Positions 9,479-18,820 are shown, counted from the stretch's first letter. The stretch: 64,000 nucleotides of DNA from an uncultured beta proteobacterium (GCA_903853895.1 CAINUX010000197.1:1-64000), one strand, 5' to 3'. The notes: generated by a model from the sequence alone, not told the origin. A program made the numbers and translations.

Positions 9479-9532
9479 CGTATCGGGTGTTGGCCCGCTA
9501 CCGCCTCTCCAACCAGGCCAAGGAACCCAGCC

Positions 9533-10678
9533 ATGACCTACCCAGACAACCCAAGCCGCCGCCGAGCGGTACGCACACTGGCAAGCCTTACGCTTGCCAG
9601 CGCAATTCCGATCTGGGCTCAACCGTCCCACGCGGCGCAAGGTTCACGTACCACCACTGTCGCCCAGATCGTCGACATGTCAACTAGCCAGATCGATGTA
9701 TCCAAGGACTTTCTGGTGGGCTCCCGTACCGCGTGGCAAGAAATCAACGCACGTGGTGGCCTGCAAGGTAGTGCGGTCAAGCATTTGGTACTTGAAGTCG
9801 ATGGCACAGCTGCCAGCTTGCGCTCCGCAGTGGATTCACTCAAGTCCGTTTCCCAATGCGTTGCCGTTTTTGGCACCGCAGGAGACCGCGCGGCATCCCA
9901 ACTCGCCGGAATGCTCAATCGTGAGTTGCCAGATATTGCCCACGTCGCACCCTGGTTGCAAAACGTCGAAGCCGCCACATCGGCCAATACATTTCCGATT
10001 TTCGCGTCACGCCAGGAACAGATTGCCCATGCCATCAAGTCTCTATCTGTCATGGGGATCACCCAGGTCGGCGCGGTCTATGGCTCAGCCGCGGAACACA
10101 CAGCGTACCGTCAGGACCTGGAACAAATAGCGAAAGCACTCAAACTCGCCATCGTCTCCTACCACACGAACGGGGATTTGCGGGACCTGGCACAGTCACT
10201 TACGCCAGACAGCCCCCGCGTCTTGCTGTTCGTCGGCGGCACGCCCGAGCTGGTGCGCTTCTCGCAAGGCATTGAAAAGCAGGCGGCCCAGCGTTACATC
10301 GTCGCCATGTCGGACGTCAACCTGCAGAGCATCCAGCAAATGGGCATGTCACGCTTCACGCCGATGATTGCCACGCAAGTGGTGCCGATGGTGAACTCCA
10401 GCCTTCCAATTGTCAAAGCATTCCGCACGTCTCTGGGTCGCCTTTTCGACGAGCCAGCCACGCCGCTAAGCCTGGCAGGCTACGTGGCGGCACGCTATAC
10501 ACACGAGGTGCTGCAGGGCCTGGATGGGCCGGTAACCCGCGCCAGCGCGATGCAGGCGTTCGCGCGCCGCAGCACTGTTGACCTGGGCGGCTTTCGGATT
10601 GCCCCGGACACACGAAACCAGGGCACTGCATACGTCACGCAGAGCATGATTGCTGCCGATGGTCGCCTTGTCGGTTAA
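9533..10678 (+). CDS. orphan periplasmic binding protein, branched-chain amino acid type
   Basis: A 381-residue type I periplasmic binding protein of the Leu/Ile/Val (Peripla_BP_6) class. Residues 1 to about 35 form an export signal with SRRRAVRTLASLTLA, resembling a Tat signal, ending near SHAAQG. The mature part shows the two-lobed fold signatures, such as TAWQEINARGGLQG and the VAVFGTAGD segment. No permease or ATPase gene lies nearby, so it either serves a transporter encoded elsewhere or works in sensing. The ligand cannot be predicted. It has an in-frame ATG after GGAACCCAGCC, and is probably transcribed from its own promoter. Confidence 0.75.
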   Translation: MTYPDNPSRRRAVRTLASLTLASAIPIWAQPSHAAQGSRTTTVAQIVDMSTSQIDVSKDFLVGSRTAWQEINARGGLQGSAVKHLVLEVDGTAASLRSAVDSLKSVSQCVAVFGTAGDRAASQLAGMLNRELPDIAHVAPWLQNVEAATSANTFPIFASRQEQIAHAIKSLSVMGITQVGAVYGSAAEHTAYRQDLEQIAKALKLAIVSYHTNGDLRDLAQSLTPDSPRVLLFVGGTPELVRFSQGIEKQAAQRYIVAMSDVNLQSIQQMGMSRFTPMIATQVVPMVNSSLPIVKAFRTSLGRLFDEPATPLSLAGYVAARYTHEVLQGLDGPVTRASAMQAFARRSTVDLGGFRIAPDTRNQGTAYVTQSMIAADGRLVG

Positions 10679-10757
10679 GGCCCATCGCAGCCGTGCCGTT
10701 CGCTCGAAGCCGGTGCTATGCTCGCAGAGTCAGAACATCCAGAATAGAACAACAGCA

Positions 10758-12266
10758 ATGCAAACGGGAAATCGCCTGGCCGCGGTAGATTTGGGGTCCA
10801 ACAGTTTTCGTCTCGAAATTGGGCGCTTCGAGCATGGCGGTTTCCAACGAACCGAGTACTTGAAGGAGACCGTACGTCAGGGTGGTGGGCTGGACGAAGA
10901 CCGCAACCTTACGCCACAAGCCATGCAGGCTGGGTGGGACTGCCTGGCCCGGTTTGGTGAACGACTGGCCGGCTTCAAACCGTCTGAAGTCCGAGCAGTG
11001 GCGACGCAAACCCTGCGGGAGGCGCGCAACCGTGATGAATTTCTGCAGCGTGCCAATACCATTCTGGGCTTCCCCATCAACGTCATATCGGGTCGCGAAG
11101 AGGCTCGCCTGATCTACCAGGGTGTCGCCCAGATGCTGCCCCAGACAGATGAGCGCCGCCTGGTACTCGACATCGGTGGCCGTTCAACTGAGCTCATTTT
11201 GGGCCATGGCACCACGCCCCAAGTCATGGAGTCGTTCCGGGTGGGTAGCATCGCCTGGTCCAACCGCTATTTCACCGATGGGCAGTTTTCCAAAAAATCA
11301 TTTGCCATTGCCGAAATTGCAGCCAAGGCGGTGCTGGACGAAGCCCTTGACGCTTACCACCCCAGCCGCTGGGATATGGCCTATGGTTCGGCGGGCACGG
11401 TGGGGGCCATCGCCGACGTGCTGGTGGCCTCCGGGTGGCCGGCAGGAACAGTGACCCAGGAAGGGCTGGACTGGCTGCAGGACAAGCTGGTATCGGCCCA
11501 GAGCGCCGACCGCTTGAAGCTGGCCGGCATGCGCGAGGATCGCAAGGCCATCATTGGTGGTGGCGTCAGCATTGTTAGAGCACTCTTTAGCCTTCTGGGC
11601 ATCCACACCCTCCAGCAGGCAGCGGGCGGTCTGCGCCATGGACTGATTTGCGACCTCATTGGTGCTACCGATAGCGAGGACGACCTGCGTGTCAAGACGG
11701 TGCAGCGCCTGGCCAGTAAATTCGGCGTAGACACGGTCCACGGTGAGCGCGTGGGAAAGGTAGCGACTCAATTGTTTGCACAGTTGATGACGGGGCCGGG
11801 CAGCGAGCCAATGCCCGATGGGGATAGGCACCTGCGCAAGCTGCGCTGGGCATCCCAATTGCACGAGATCGGTAGCCACATTTCTCACAGCGACTATCAC
11901 AAGCACGGCGCCTACATTCTGGACAATGCCGACGCCATGGGCTTTTCGCTCTCCGAGATGCACCGGCTCAGTTTGCTGGTACTGGGGCACCGCGGCAAAT
12001 TGCGCAAGCTGGAAGCCGCCCTGTCTGACTCCGATCTGGTCGCGCAGTTGATCGCACTGCGCCTCGCCGTCATCTTGTGCCATGCCAGGAAAGACCCCGA
12101 CCTGCAAGGCATGGCCTTGGAGCGCCAAGGCGCACAGGGCCTTAGCATGCAATTGCGATGCCGTCCTGGCTGGGCTGAAGCCTTTCCGCAGTCTGCCTAC
12201 CTGTTGCGCGAGGAATCCCAGGCCTGGCAAAAAACCCCTTGGCCCTTGCACGTGCTGGGCTGCTGA
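10758..12266 (+). CDS. ppx: exopolyphosphatase Ppx/GppA
   Basis: A 502-residue enzyme that releases phosphate from the ends of inorganic polyphosphate. The actin-like fold motifs are visible: AAVDLGSNSFRLEIGRF (residues 8-24) and LDIGGRSTELILG, followed by a C-terminal HD-like domain with HEIGSHISHSDYHKHG. Length equals the usual Ppx/GppA size; assignment to Ppx rather than GppA (pppGpp phosphatase) rests on the family's behaviour in betaproteobacteria and on ppk and the pst operon nearby. The frame is open another 36 codons upstream, but the ATG at 10758 matches the family N-terminus. No Pho box was seen in front of it. Confidence 0.9.
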   Translation: MQTGNRLAAVDLGSNSFRLEIGRFEHGGFQRTEYLKETVRQGGGLDEDRNLTPQAMQAGWDCLARFGERLAGFKPSEVRAVATQTLREARNRDEFLQRANTILGFPINVISGREEARLIYQGVAQMLPQTDERRLVLDIGGRSTELILGHGTTPQVMESFRVGSIAWSNRYFTDGQFSKKSFAIAEIAAKAVLDEALDAYHPSRWDMAYGSAGTVGAIADVLVASGWPAGTVTQEGLDWLQDKLVSAQSADRLKLAGMREDRKAIIGGGVSIVRALFSLLGIHTLQQAAGGLRHGLICDLIGATDSEDDLRVKTVQRLASKFGVDTVHGERVGKVATQLFAQLMTGPGSEPMPDGDRHLRKLRWASQLHEIGSHISHSDYHKHGAYILDNADAMGFSLSEMHRLSLLVLGHRGKLRKLEAALSDSDLVAQLIALRLAVILCHARKDPDLQGMALERQGAQGLSMQLRCRPGWAEAFPQSAYLLREESQAWQKTPWPLHVLGC

Positions 12267-12314
12267 TACCCGCCGCGTGCTGGAGATAGCACGGCCGCCC
12301 GCTATGATGGGAGC

Positions 12315-13136
12315 ATGTCTGTAACGGTACTCATGCAGCGGTGGCTGGCGCAATCCGCCAGAGGAATCCGTCTCGCATTTTTTGAATGGCTGCAGTTGCT
12401 GCAGTTGGGTGCCAGTCTGTTGGTTCTCACCCTCTCGCCTGCTAGCTACAGCCCGTCCAATAGGGTCCTGTTGGCACGACACCTGTACGTCAACACGGCC
12501 CCCATACTCCTGGGTTTTTCCGTAGTCTGCGCCCTGGTGACGGTGGTGCTCACGCGCATTGTTCTGGTGACGGCACACAGTTACGGGCTGACCCAATACG
12601 CGCTGCAGATCGTCATCCGCGTACTGATTCTCGAATTGATTCCGCTGACCGCAACCCTGTTTGTTGCTTTGCGCTGCACCATTCCCGACGGTGCCGAGTT
12701 GTTGGCCATGCATGCCAATGGCGAATTCGATGCAAGAGCCACAGAGGAAACGGATGCGATGCAGAAAGAAGTGCTGCCACGTGTTGTTGCCGGCCTGTTT
12801 TCAGGCGTCACTTTGGCTGCCCTGAGTAGCGTCGTGGTGCTGACCATGGCCTATTTGACCGGCTATGGTTTCACGGTGTCAGGACTCGCAAGCTTCACAC
12901 GGTTGTTTGGACAGGTCTTCAGTCCCGCGGTATCCCTTATTTTTACCGTGAAAACTCTGCTCTTTTGCCTGACGGTCTCGCTCATTCCCATGGCATCTGC
13001 ACTCTACGCCATCCGCGGTGATCGCACAGTTCGTGAGACGACCGTGCGCACCAGCGCCGAAATTCGCGGCCTGGTGCGGATGTTTACCGTGATACTGTTG
13101 ATCGAAATGGCCTCTCTGGTGGGTAACTACTATTGA
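12315..13136 (+). CDS. MlaE-family lipid ABC permease
   Basis: A 273-residue membrane protein with about five or six hydrophobic segments, resembling the MlaE/YrbE permease family that moves phospholipids between the membranes together with MCE proteins. The central TATLFVALRCTIPDGAELLAM segment (read in two parts) resembles the conserved coupling helix region. The gene is followed 19 bases later by an MCE-domain gene, which supports the assignment. No ATP-binding subunit is encoded beside it. A TATGAT element at 12303 lies just before the start. The ATG at 12315 has GGGAG one base upstream, which is too close, so the in-frame ATG at 12333 is an alternative. Confidence 0.75.
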   Translation: MSVTVLMQRWLAQSARGIRLAFFEWLQLLQLGASLLVLTLSPASYSPSNRVLLARHLYVNTAPILLGFSVVCALVTVVLTRIVLVTAHSYGLTQYALQIVIRVLILELIPLTATLFVALRCTIPDGAELLAMHANGEFDARATEETDAMQKEVLPRVVAGLFSGVTLAALSSVVVLTMAYLTGYGFTVSGLASFTRLFGQVFSPAVSLIFTVKTLLFCLTVSLIPMASALYAIRGDRTVRETTVRTSAEIRGLVRMFTVILLIEMASLVGNYY

Positions 13137-13155
13137 CCATGAAACCCGTAACGCC

Positions 13156-14115
13156 ATGAACGCCCCCGATCTGTCCCCGCCTCTGCCCGACGCCAAACTG
13201 GAAGCCAGAGCCCGGCTGTTGATCCTCTTCATGTTGGTCCTGGTTGCCAGTTCCGTGCTGTTTGTGTTGTTCGCCCGCGGTGCCTTCGACGCCACGCAAA
13301 AACTGGTGTTGATGGCGGATGACTCGGAAGGAGTTGTGATCGGGATGGACCTCACGTTTTCAGGGTTCCCGATCGGCCGGGTGCAGCGCATTGAACTGGC
13401 GGAAACCGGCAAGGTTCGCATCGTCGTCGATGTGGCGCAGAAGGATGCCCACTGGTTGCGCACCAGCAGCGTTTTCACCTTGGTGCGTGGCGTTGTTGGC
13501 AGCCCCAATATTCGCGCCTACACCGGGGTACTCGACGACCCCGCCCTGCCCGACGGCGCCGTGCGCACCGTGCTGCAAGGCGACCTGAGCGCAGAGTTGC
13601 CCAAGGTCATCGCATCCACCCGCGAACTGATTGACAACCTCAATTCGCTGACCGGCCCCAATGGTTCGGTGGGATCCACGCTCAACCATCTGCAAGCCCT
13701 GACCGCCCGCCTCAACGGCCCGGGGGGTGTACTAGCGGTTCTCCTCGGAAACGAGCAGGACGCGAAGAAGATAATCACTACACTGGACCGGACCAACAGT
13801 CTGCTGTCACGGCTCGACGGCTTGGCCGCAAAAACCGATACCCAGATTTTCGGTGACAAAGGCGTGTTGCCGGAAACACGCGCAACCGTGGTGCAACTCA
13901 ATGCATTGCTCGGTGACGCCCGCGAAAGCCTGAAGAAAGTTGACACCGTTTTGCAGGACGCCCAGGCCATCAGCAGCAACGCCCGTGGTGCAACGGCCGA
14001 TTTGGGTGTACTGCGGGCCGACGTGGATGCCAACCTGCGCAAGATTGATGGACTGGTCAATGAGATCAACCGGAAATGGCCCTTTGCCCGCAACACCGAT
14101 ATTCAGCTGCCATGA
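13156..14115 (+). CDS. MlaD-like MCE-domain protein
   Basis: A 319-residue protein anchored by one N-terminal helix (about residues 21-42), with a single MCE domain at about residues 50-135 (GVVIGMDLTFSGFPIGRVQ and the RVVGSPNIRAYTG-like segment VRGVVGSPNIRAYTG). The C-terminal 150 residues look helical and may extend across the periplasm. MCE proteins form hexamers that channel lipids. It sits between the MlaE-like permease and a lipoprotein gene that overlaps its stop, giving a three-gene unit. Confidence 0.85.
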   Translation: MNAPDLSPPLPDAKLEARARLLILFMLVLVASSVLFVLFARGAFDATQKLVLMADDSEGVVIGMDLTFSGFPIGRVQRIELAETGKVRIVVDVAQKDAHWLRTSSVFTLVRGVVGSPNIRAYTGVLDDPALPDGAVRTVLQGDLSAELPKVIASTRELIDNLNSLTGPNGSVGSTLNHLQALTARLNGPGGVLAVLLGNEQDAKKIITTLDRTNSLLSRLDGLAAKTDTQIFGDKGVLPETRATVVQLNALLGDARESLKKVDTVLQDAQAISSNARGATADLGVLRADVDANLRKIDGLVNEINRKWPFARNTDIQLP

Positions 14116-14828
14116 ACTCCATCCCACAGGCTCCAACCCGCAATGCGTCCTGTAACAGCGTGGCGTTCGCGTCCAGCGCTGTGTTGTTGGCTGCGGTGCT
14201 GGCCAGCAGTTGCGCCAATGCACCCAAGATACCCGACTGGCAGATCGAGGCGAAAGGTGCCATGGATCGTGCAGTGGCGGCCTATCTGGAGGGTAATACC
14301 CGCGTTGAACTGGCCGAAATATCCCGTGCGCGACGGCAACTTGCCAGCACGGGCCGGGCTGACCTGGTGGCGTCGGCAGAGTTGACACGCTGCGCGACCC
14401 GCGTGGCCAGTCTGGTATTCGAGCCTTGCTCCAGTTTTGAAGCGCTGAGACCGGATGCCACTGAGGCGCAACGCGCCTACGCCGACTACCTGCGCGGTCA
14501 GTTGGTACCTGCACAGATCCCGCTCTTGCCCGCTACGCAGCGCGCTGGAGTAGCCCGAGTGGCTGGTGACGACCTGCCGTTGCAAGGGATTGGCGACCCT
14601 TTATCCCTGCTGGTCGCAGCCGGCGTGTTGCTGGAGTCCGGCAAAGCCAGTCCGGCCATCATCGCGCAAGCGATTGACACGGCGTCCCGCCAAGGTTGGC
14701 GTCGCCCCTTGCTGGCGTGGCTGGAAGTGCAGGCGCAGCGCGCCACCCATGCGGGCCAGTCCGCCGAGGCTACACGACTGTTGCGGCGCATAGAACTCAT
14801 CCAAAACGAAGCTGCACCCGCGCCCTAA
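14112..14828 (+). CDS. putative lipoprotein of the MCE cluster
   Basis: A 238-residue exported protein of unknown family. The signal sequence contains SAVLLAAVLASSCAN, a possible lipobox with Cys34. The remainder is alanine- and arginine-rich and mostly helical; it does not obviously resemble the PqiC auxiliary lipoprotein usually found with MCE genes. The ATG overlaps the stop of the MCE gene (ATGA), so the two are translationally coupled, and a role in the same lipid-transport complex is inferred. It ends 22 bases before the convergent EAL-domain gene. Confidence 0.65.
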   Translation: MNSIPQAPTRNASCNSVAFASSAVLLAAVLASSCANAPKIPDWQIEAKGAMDRAVAAYLEGNTRVELAEISRARRQLASTGRADLVASAELTRCATRVASLVFEPCSSFEALRPDATEAQRAYADYLRGQLVPAQIPLLPATQRAGVARVAGDDLPLQGIGDPLSLLVAAGVLLESGKASPAIIAQAIDTASRQGWRRPLLAWLEVQAQRATHAGQSAEATRLLRRIELIQNEAAPAP

Positions 14829-14849
14829 TGGGCCAGCGGTGCGCGTGAC

Positions 14850-16703
14850 CTACGCACCGCGCTCCAACAGGCCGGCGCCAGCCCGCTTGGCATCGTGCTT
14901 GGCCAGAGCCGCCAAATTGGCAACATCCTCAGCCCGTGAGAATTGGCTGCCATCAATAGCGATTGCGCCAATGGACACGGTTGTGCAGGGGAAGAACCGT
15001 AAAACTCCCTGACGATCTTCCGCTTCGATTCCACCCGCATTGCGCGCAGCATCGTCAAAAAGGGATTGCGCTTGGGTGTTGAATGCTTCGACCAGGCGCT
15101 CGCTGCGCTGACGCCAATCCGGGCTTTGGAACAACAGGATAAAGTCGTCGCCCCCCACGTGGCCCAAGAAATCGCGCTGGGAGTCACACTGCTCCATCGC
15201 CAGCCGTGCCAACAAGCGAATCATCTCATCGCCACGCCAATAACCGTAGTAGTCGTTGAAGGGTTTGAAATTGTTCAGATCGGCATAGCAGGCAACAAAG
15301 CAGACCTTCTTGCGGATCAACCGCTCGATATGCTGGCTGATGGGAATGTTGCCCGGCAAAAACGTCAACGGATTGGCGTGCCTTGCCGCCTCGATGCGGG
15401 TTTCGGTTACTGAACGCACCAACTGTTCCCCAGTGCCCAAGCCGACATAGCGACCATTGTCTGTGACGATGAATCCATCGTTCAAATAGCGCTGGTCCTG
15501 CGACGTCAAGATACCGATCAGTTCGTCCACACTGTGGTCGCGTTCAATCAAGCGCGGCTCCATGTTGGCATGGACCATGCACGATTTGCGCCCCCACACC
15601 TCGCGGTAGTAGAGCTTGCTGTACGCATTCATGAACTGCGACCGGTTGATCAACGCTACAGGTTTCTCCTTGTCCAGGACGGCCACGGCGTGCAGATTGG
15701 GCCACAGTGAGAAACACTCGGCCATTGCATCATTCGTCGTCACGGCGGTTACGGTCGGCGCAGGTATCAAAGAGATGTTGCGCAACAGGCCATTGGGTGT
15801 TGCTCGGCTCAACTCCGGAAACACGACAATTTGGCGCTCGGCCAAGACCCGTTGCGAATCGACTCCCACATATTGCACCGGAGTTGGATTGGGGTGCCCC
15901 AGAAAGTAGCCTTGGCCGTAGGCAATACCCAAATCCCTCAGCACCCGAAGATCTTCCTTGGTTTCAATGCCTTCTGCCACCAAGGATGTGCCGAAAATAT
16001 CGGCAATCTGCATCAGCGCTTGAATGGTCTTGAGTTTGTCACCATGTTGGCTGATGTCTTTGGTGAAGTACTTGTCGATCTTGACTACTTCGGGTTTCAA
16101 TTGCGACCATAGCCGCAGACTGGAGCGACCGTCGCCAAAATCGTCCAGTGCCAGTGACACGCCGGCCTCCCGCACCTGCGCAACCACTTCGGCCAATTCG
16201 TCCATGTCATCCACGCGCTCATGTTCCGTGATTTCCAGAACGAGCATGCGCGGCAAGATCCCCAAACCACCGATCAGCTTCAACAGTTCGTCGGGCCCAC
16301 GTGTGCGAATCAACTGCGTGAGCACCGCCGCACTCATATTGACAAACAGGCGGCCTGGCACGTCCATTTTTCCCCATGTCCGCAGAGCGGCAACTACACA
16401 GGCGTACTCAAACTCGTAGCCCAAACACTCGAGCGCCGCCGCCCGCAGCAAAGCGTCGGGCGTGTGCAAGTCTGTCCCCCTGGGACCTCTGATCAGGGCC
16501 TCGTGGGCATGTATGGAGGAATCCGCGAGATTGACGATAGGCTGGTACACCGGGTAGAGACTGCCCAGCTGCAATACTCTCTCCAGCGGACCCTGCCCGG
16601 CGATCGAGTGGACACTGGCAATGTGGAATTTACCATCGTTCACCGTCCGCATTTTTGTGTCAGCAAGAGGGAAAGACGGGTATTCTGCTATTGGGTACGG
16701 CAT
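14850..16703 (-). CDS. EAL-CBS-GGDEF c-di-GMP signalling protein
   Basis: A 617-residue cytoplasmic protein without membrane segments. The EAL phosphodiesterase domain (about residues 45-285) has the EAL motif (68-70), FVNMS, LEITEHE, LALDDFGDGRSS, VKIDKYF, AEGIET and GQGYFLG, so its metal-binding and catalytic residues look intact. A pair of CBS repeats follows (about 305-430) and may bind a nucleotide. The C-terminal GGDEF-like domain has GGDDF in place of GGDEF/GGEEF, so its cyclase activity is doubtful. It probably hydrolyses c-di-GMP under control of the CBS and GGDEF modules. The ATG at 16703 has no Shine-Dalgarno, and Met18 is a possible alternative. Confidence 0.85.
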   Translation of the reverse strand: MPYPIAEYPSFPLADTKMRTVNDGKFHIASVHSIAGQGPLERVLQLGSLYPVYQPIVNLADSSIHAHEALIRGPRGTDLHTPDALLRAAALECLGYEFEYACVVAALRTWGKMDVPGRLFVNMSAAVLTQLIRTRGPDELLKLIGGLGILPRMLVLEITEHERVDDMDELAEVVAQVREAGVSLALDDFGDGRSSLRLWSQLKPEVVKIDKYFTKDISQHGDKLKTIQALMQIADIFGTSLVAEGIETKEDLRVLRDLGIAYGQGYFLGHPNPTPVQYVGVDSQRVLAERQIVVFPELSRATPNGLLRNISLIPAPTVTAVTTNDAMAECFSLWPNLHAVAVLDKEKPVALINRSQFMNAYSKLYYREVWGRKSCMVHANMEPRLIERDHSVDELIGILTSQDQRYLNDGFIVTDNGRYVGLGTGEQLVRSVTETRIEAARHANPLTFLPGNIPISQHIERLIRKKVCFVACYADLNNFKPFNDYYGYWRGDEMIRLLARLAMEQCDSQRDFLGHVGGDDFILLFQSPDWRQRSERLVEAFNTQAQSLFDDAARNAGGIEAEDRQGVLRFFPCTTVSIGAIAIDGSQFSRAEDVANLAALAKHDAKRAGAGLLERGA

Positions 16704-16891
16704 AGGTGAGCCAGTCGAGTGTGACTAAAGACACCAATCTAGCAGGCACAGATTGCGCTTCTGTGACACCCTCGAGCCACTGAAGCATTGTCATCGTGCT
16801 GACGAAGCACTCTTTCCATTGACATTTTGGCACCCGGTTGGGCAAGCCTGAAAAGAGGCGGCAATCAATGGTGGCACTTACGGTGGCATTC

Positions 16892-18820
16892 CTATGACTG
16901 CTGGCTCGACAAATCTTTCCAGCTCCAGGAACGCAGTGCCCTGAGCAATGAACGCTTCTTCTCCTGGTGACCACCCATGCGTCGCAAGATGTCATCGAGC
17001 GTACGGATCGCGTCCCCAATGTAAGGGCCTTTGTTCAACATCACGCATTCGGCCCGCACGCCCAATCCGGCGTCGGATATCTCGGCCCGAGACGGAACGC
17101 CTGTCTTGGCCAATGTCTCGAGAACCTGGGTTGCCCAAATGACCGGCATATGCGCCGCCTCTGCACACCAGAGTATTTCCTCCTGAACTTCCGCAAGCCG
17201 CTCATATCCGCATTCAACTGCCAGGTCGCCCCGAGCAATCATGACACCTGCAGATGCCCCTGACATGGCTGCGAGCATGAGTTCGGGCAAGTTTTCGAAA
17301 CCCTTGAGTGTTTCAATCTTGAGAACGATGCCCATGTCAGCGCGACCCAGAAGGTCAAGGTGTTCCCGCAAGAGGTATACGTCATCGGTGCGCTGGACAA
17401 AGGACAGCCCGACCATGTCTGCCTCGCGCGCAACTGCGGCCAGGTCTTGCAGGTCCTTTTCCGTCAAGGCTGGCAAATCCAGTTCGCTGTCAGGCAGGTT
17501 GATCCCTTTGTCGCCAATCAGCTTTTCACCCCCATCACGCGCCTGGGTGATCTCAACCTCCAGCCAATTGCTGGTGACGTCCCGAATCACACCACCGATC
17601 TTTCCATCGTCAAACCACATGCGCTCGCCAATGCGAGCCTGATCGATAACCTGCGGCAACGTACAAGCGATGCGGGCAGGCTCCATGACGACACCATCTT
17701 CCCCGTCTTCAACGACTGCACCACTTCCGATTCCATCCCGTGTCACCCGAATGACGTCACCCAAGTGAAGATGAAGATTGCCCGGCAGGCTTTCGATCCG
17801 GCCCGCCAGCGTTGAGCGCCATTTCTTGCCATCAGCCCCGTGGATGGTCAGCAGTGTTTCTGGCGTCAGATAGGCAGTCTGCACACTTTCTGCAATGGCA
17901 CCGCGGTCATCGCAATGGACAACCAGCAAGTGGCGCTTGGCGCCACGCGCATCTGAAAAGTCGATTTGCGAGCCCGCCTTCAAATGGGCCAGCCACTTGT
18001 CTTCGACGCCTATGTAGCCGTCCGCATCCATCATGTCATGTGGCAGATTGCGGGAATGAATACGCAGACGGTATGGCTTGTGGGGGCGGCCATATTCGTC
18101 GCGTTGAGGGCGCATCCGCAAAACAGGGGGTCGCGGTGCAACTTCGCCCGTCCTGATTTTCGGGCCCCCAAGATCCATCAGTATTCGCACACTGCGTTGC
18201 ACAGACTTTGCCGCATGGCGAACATTCATCGCCATGACCTTCCAGTCTTCCGGGCTATCGTGTGCGCAGTTGATGCGTGCTATGTCCATGCCCGCCTCCA
18301 CCAACTCCCGCACGACGCTGTAGTCTGTCGCTGCGGTGGAGGGTAGCGTGACCATGATTCGCACCGGGCGCCCCTGGGGATGCTTGCCCAGCAGATCGAC
18401 TGCGTGCCCCTCCAGCAAACGGCGACTGCTCACACTGCCGGCGGGCTCCTCGGCGGATTTATCCATCCAATCCTGCTCCGTGAGGCAATGGAGGATTCCG
18501 AGCACCTTGTCCAGATTGGCCAGTACATGGGACTCCGAACGCCCGAGCGACGACAGTCCGAGCCACGCGAGTTGCTCTTGCACAGGCCTTAGGTCATGCA
18601 CGCGCAGCGCGAGGTAGTGAACCAGATTTCGCGCACTTTCCCGGTACTTTGGCGACACGCGCGAAAGCTCCGCCTGCATGGCAGCCTCCCGTGCGTGCAT
18701 GGAATGCCGCAGTTTCTGCAACTCTCCGATGAGTGACAGGCACACCTGTTCGCGCGTGGTAACGGCTACCGCCTTGAGCGAATGGGTGCGCGTGGAAACT
18801 GGCGTTTTACTCTGGATCAT
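16892..18820 (-). CDS. pyruvate kinase-like protein with N-terminal extension
   Basis: A 642-residue protein. An N-terminal extension of about 150 mostly helical residues precedes a pyruvate kinase barrel. Family landmarks can be aligned: AGMDIARINCAHDSPEDW, ILMDLGGPKIRTGE, IVLKIETLKGFENL, MIARGDLAVE and VIWATQVLETLAKTG with SRAEISDAGLG. Key Arg, Asn, Asp, Lys and Glu are kept, but the Ser of the NFSH motif is Ala and the VMLSGETA motif reads VMLNKGPY. The regulatory C-terminal domain of ordinary pyruvate kinase is missing. Whether it is a metabolic kinase is unsure. It lies 111 bases downstream of sixA on the same strand. Confidence 0.75.
   Translation of the reverse strand: MIQSKTPVSTRTHSLKAVAVTTREQVCLSLIGELQKLRHSMHAREAAMQAELSRVSPKYRESARNLVHYLALRVHDLRPVQEQLAWLGLSSLGRSESHVLANLDKVLGILHCLTEQDWMDKSAEEPAGSVSSRRLLEGHAVDLLGKHPQGRPVRIMVTLPSTAATDYSVVRELVEAGMDIARINCAHDSPEDWKVMAMNVRHAAKSVQRSVRILMDLGGPKIRTGEVAPRPPVLRMRPQRDEYGRPHKPYRLRIHSRNLPHDMMDADGYIGVEDKWLAHLKAGSQIDFSDARGAKRHLLVVHCDDRGAIAESVQTAYLTPETLLTIHGADGKKWRSTLAGRIESLPGNLHLHLGDVIRVTRDGIGSGAVVEDGEDGVVMEPARIACTLPQVIDQARIGERMWFDDGKIGGVIRDVTSNWLEVEITQARDGGEKLIGDKGINLPDSELDLPALTEKDLQDLAAVAREADMVGLSFVQRTDDVYLLREHLDLLGRADMGIVLKIETLKGFENLPELMLAAMSGASAGVMIARGDLAVECGYERLAEVQEEILWCAEAAHMPVIWATQVLETLAKTGVPSRAEISDAGLGVRAECVMLNKGPYIGDAIRTLDDILRRMGGHQEKKRSLLRALRSWSWKDLSSQQS

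Noticed and set aside
11298-12713. 471-residue open frame on the minus strand opposite ppx and the MlaE-like gene
   Set aside because: It runs antisense to two well-supported genes and has shadow-type composition rich in Gln, His and Arg.
16755-16800. TGTCAC and TTGTCAT sequences upstream of the EAL gene as Pho boxes
   Set aside because: The partner half-sites at 11-base distance (TGGCTC and TGACGA) match too poorly, and the plus-strand site faces no gene.
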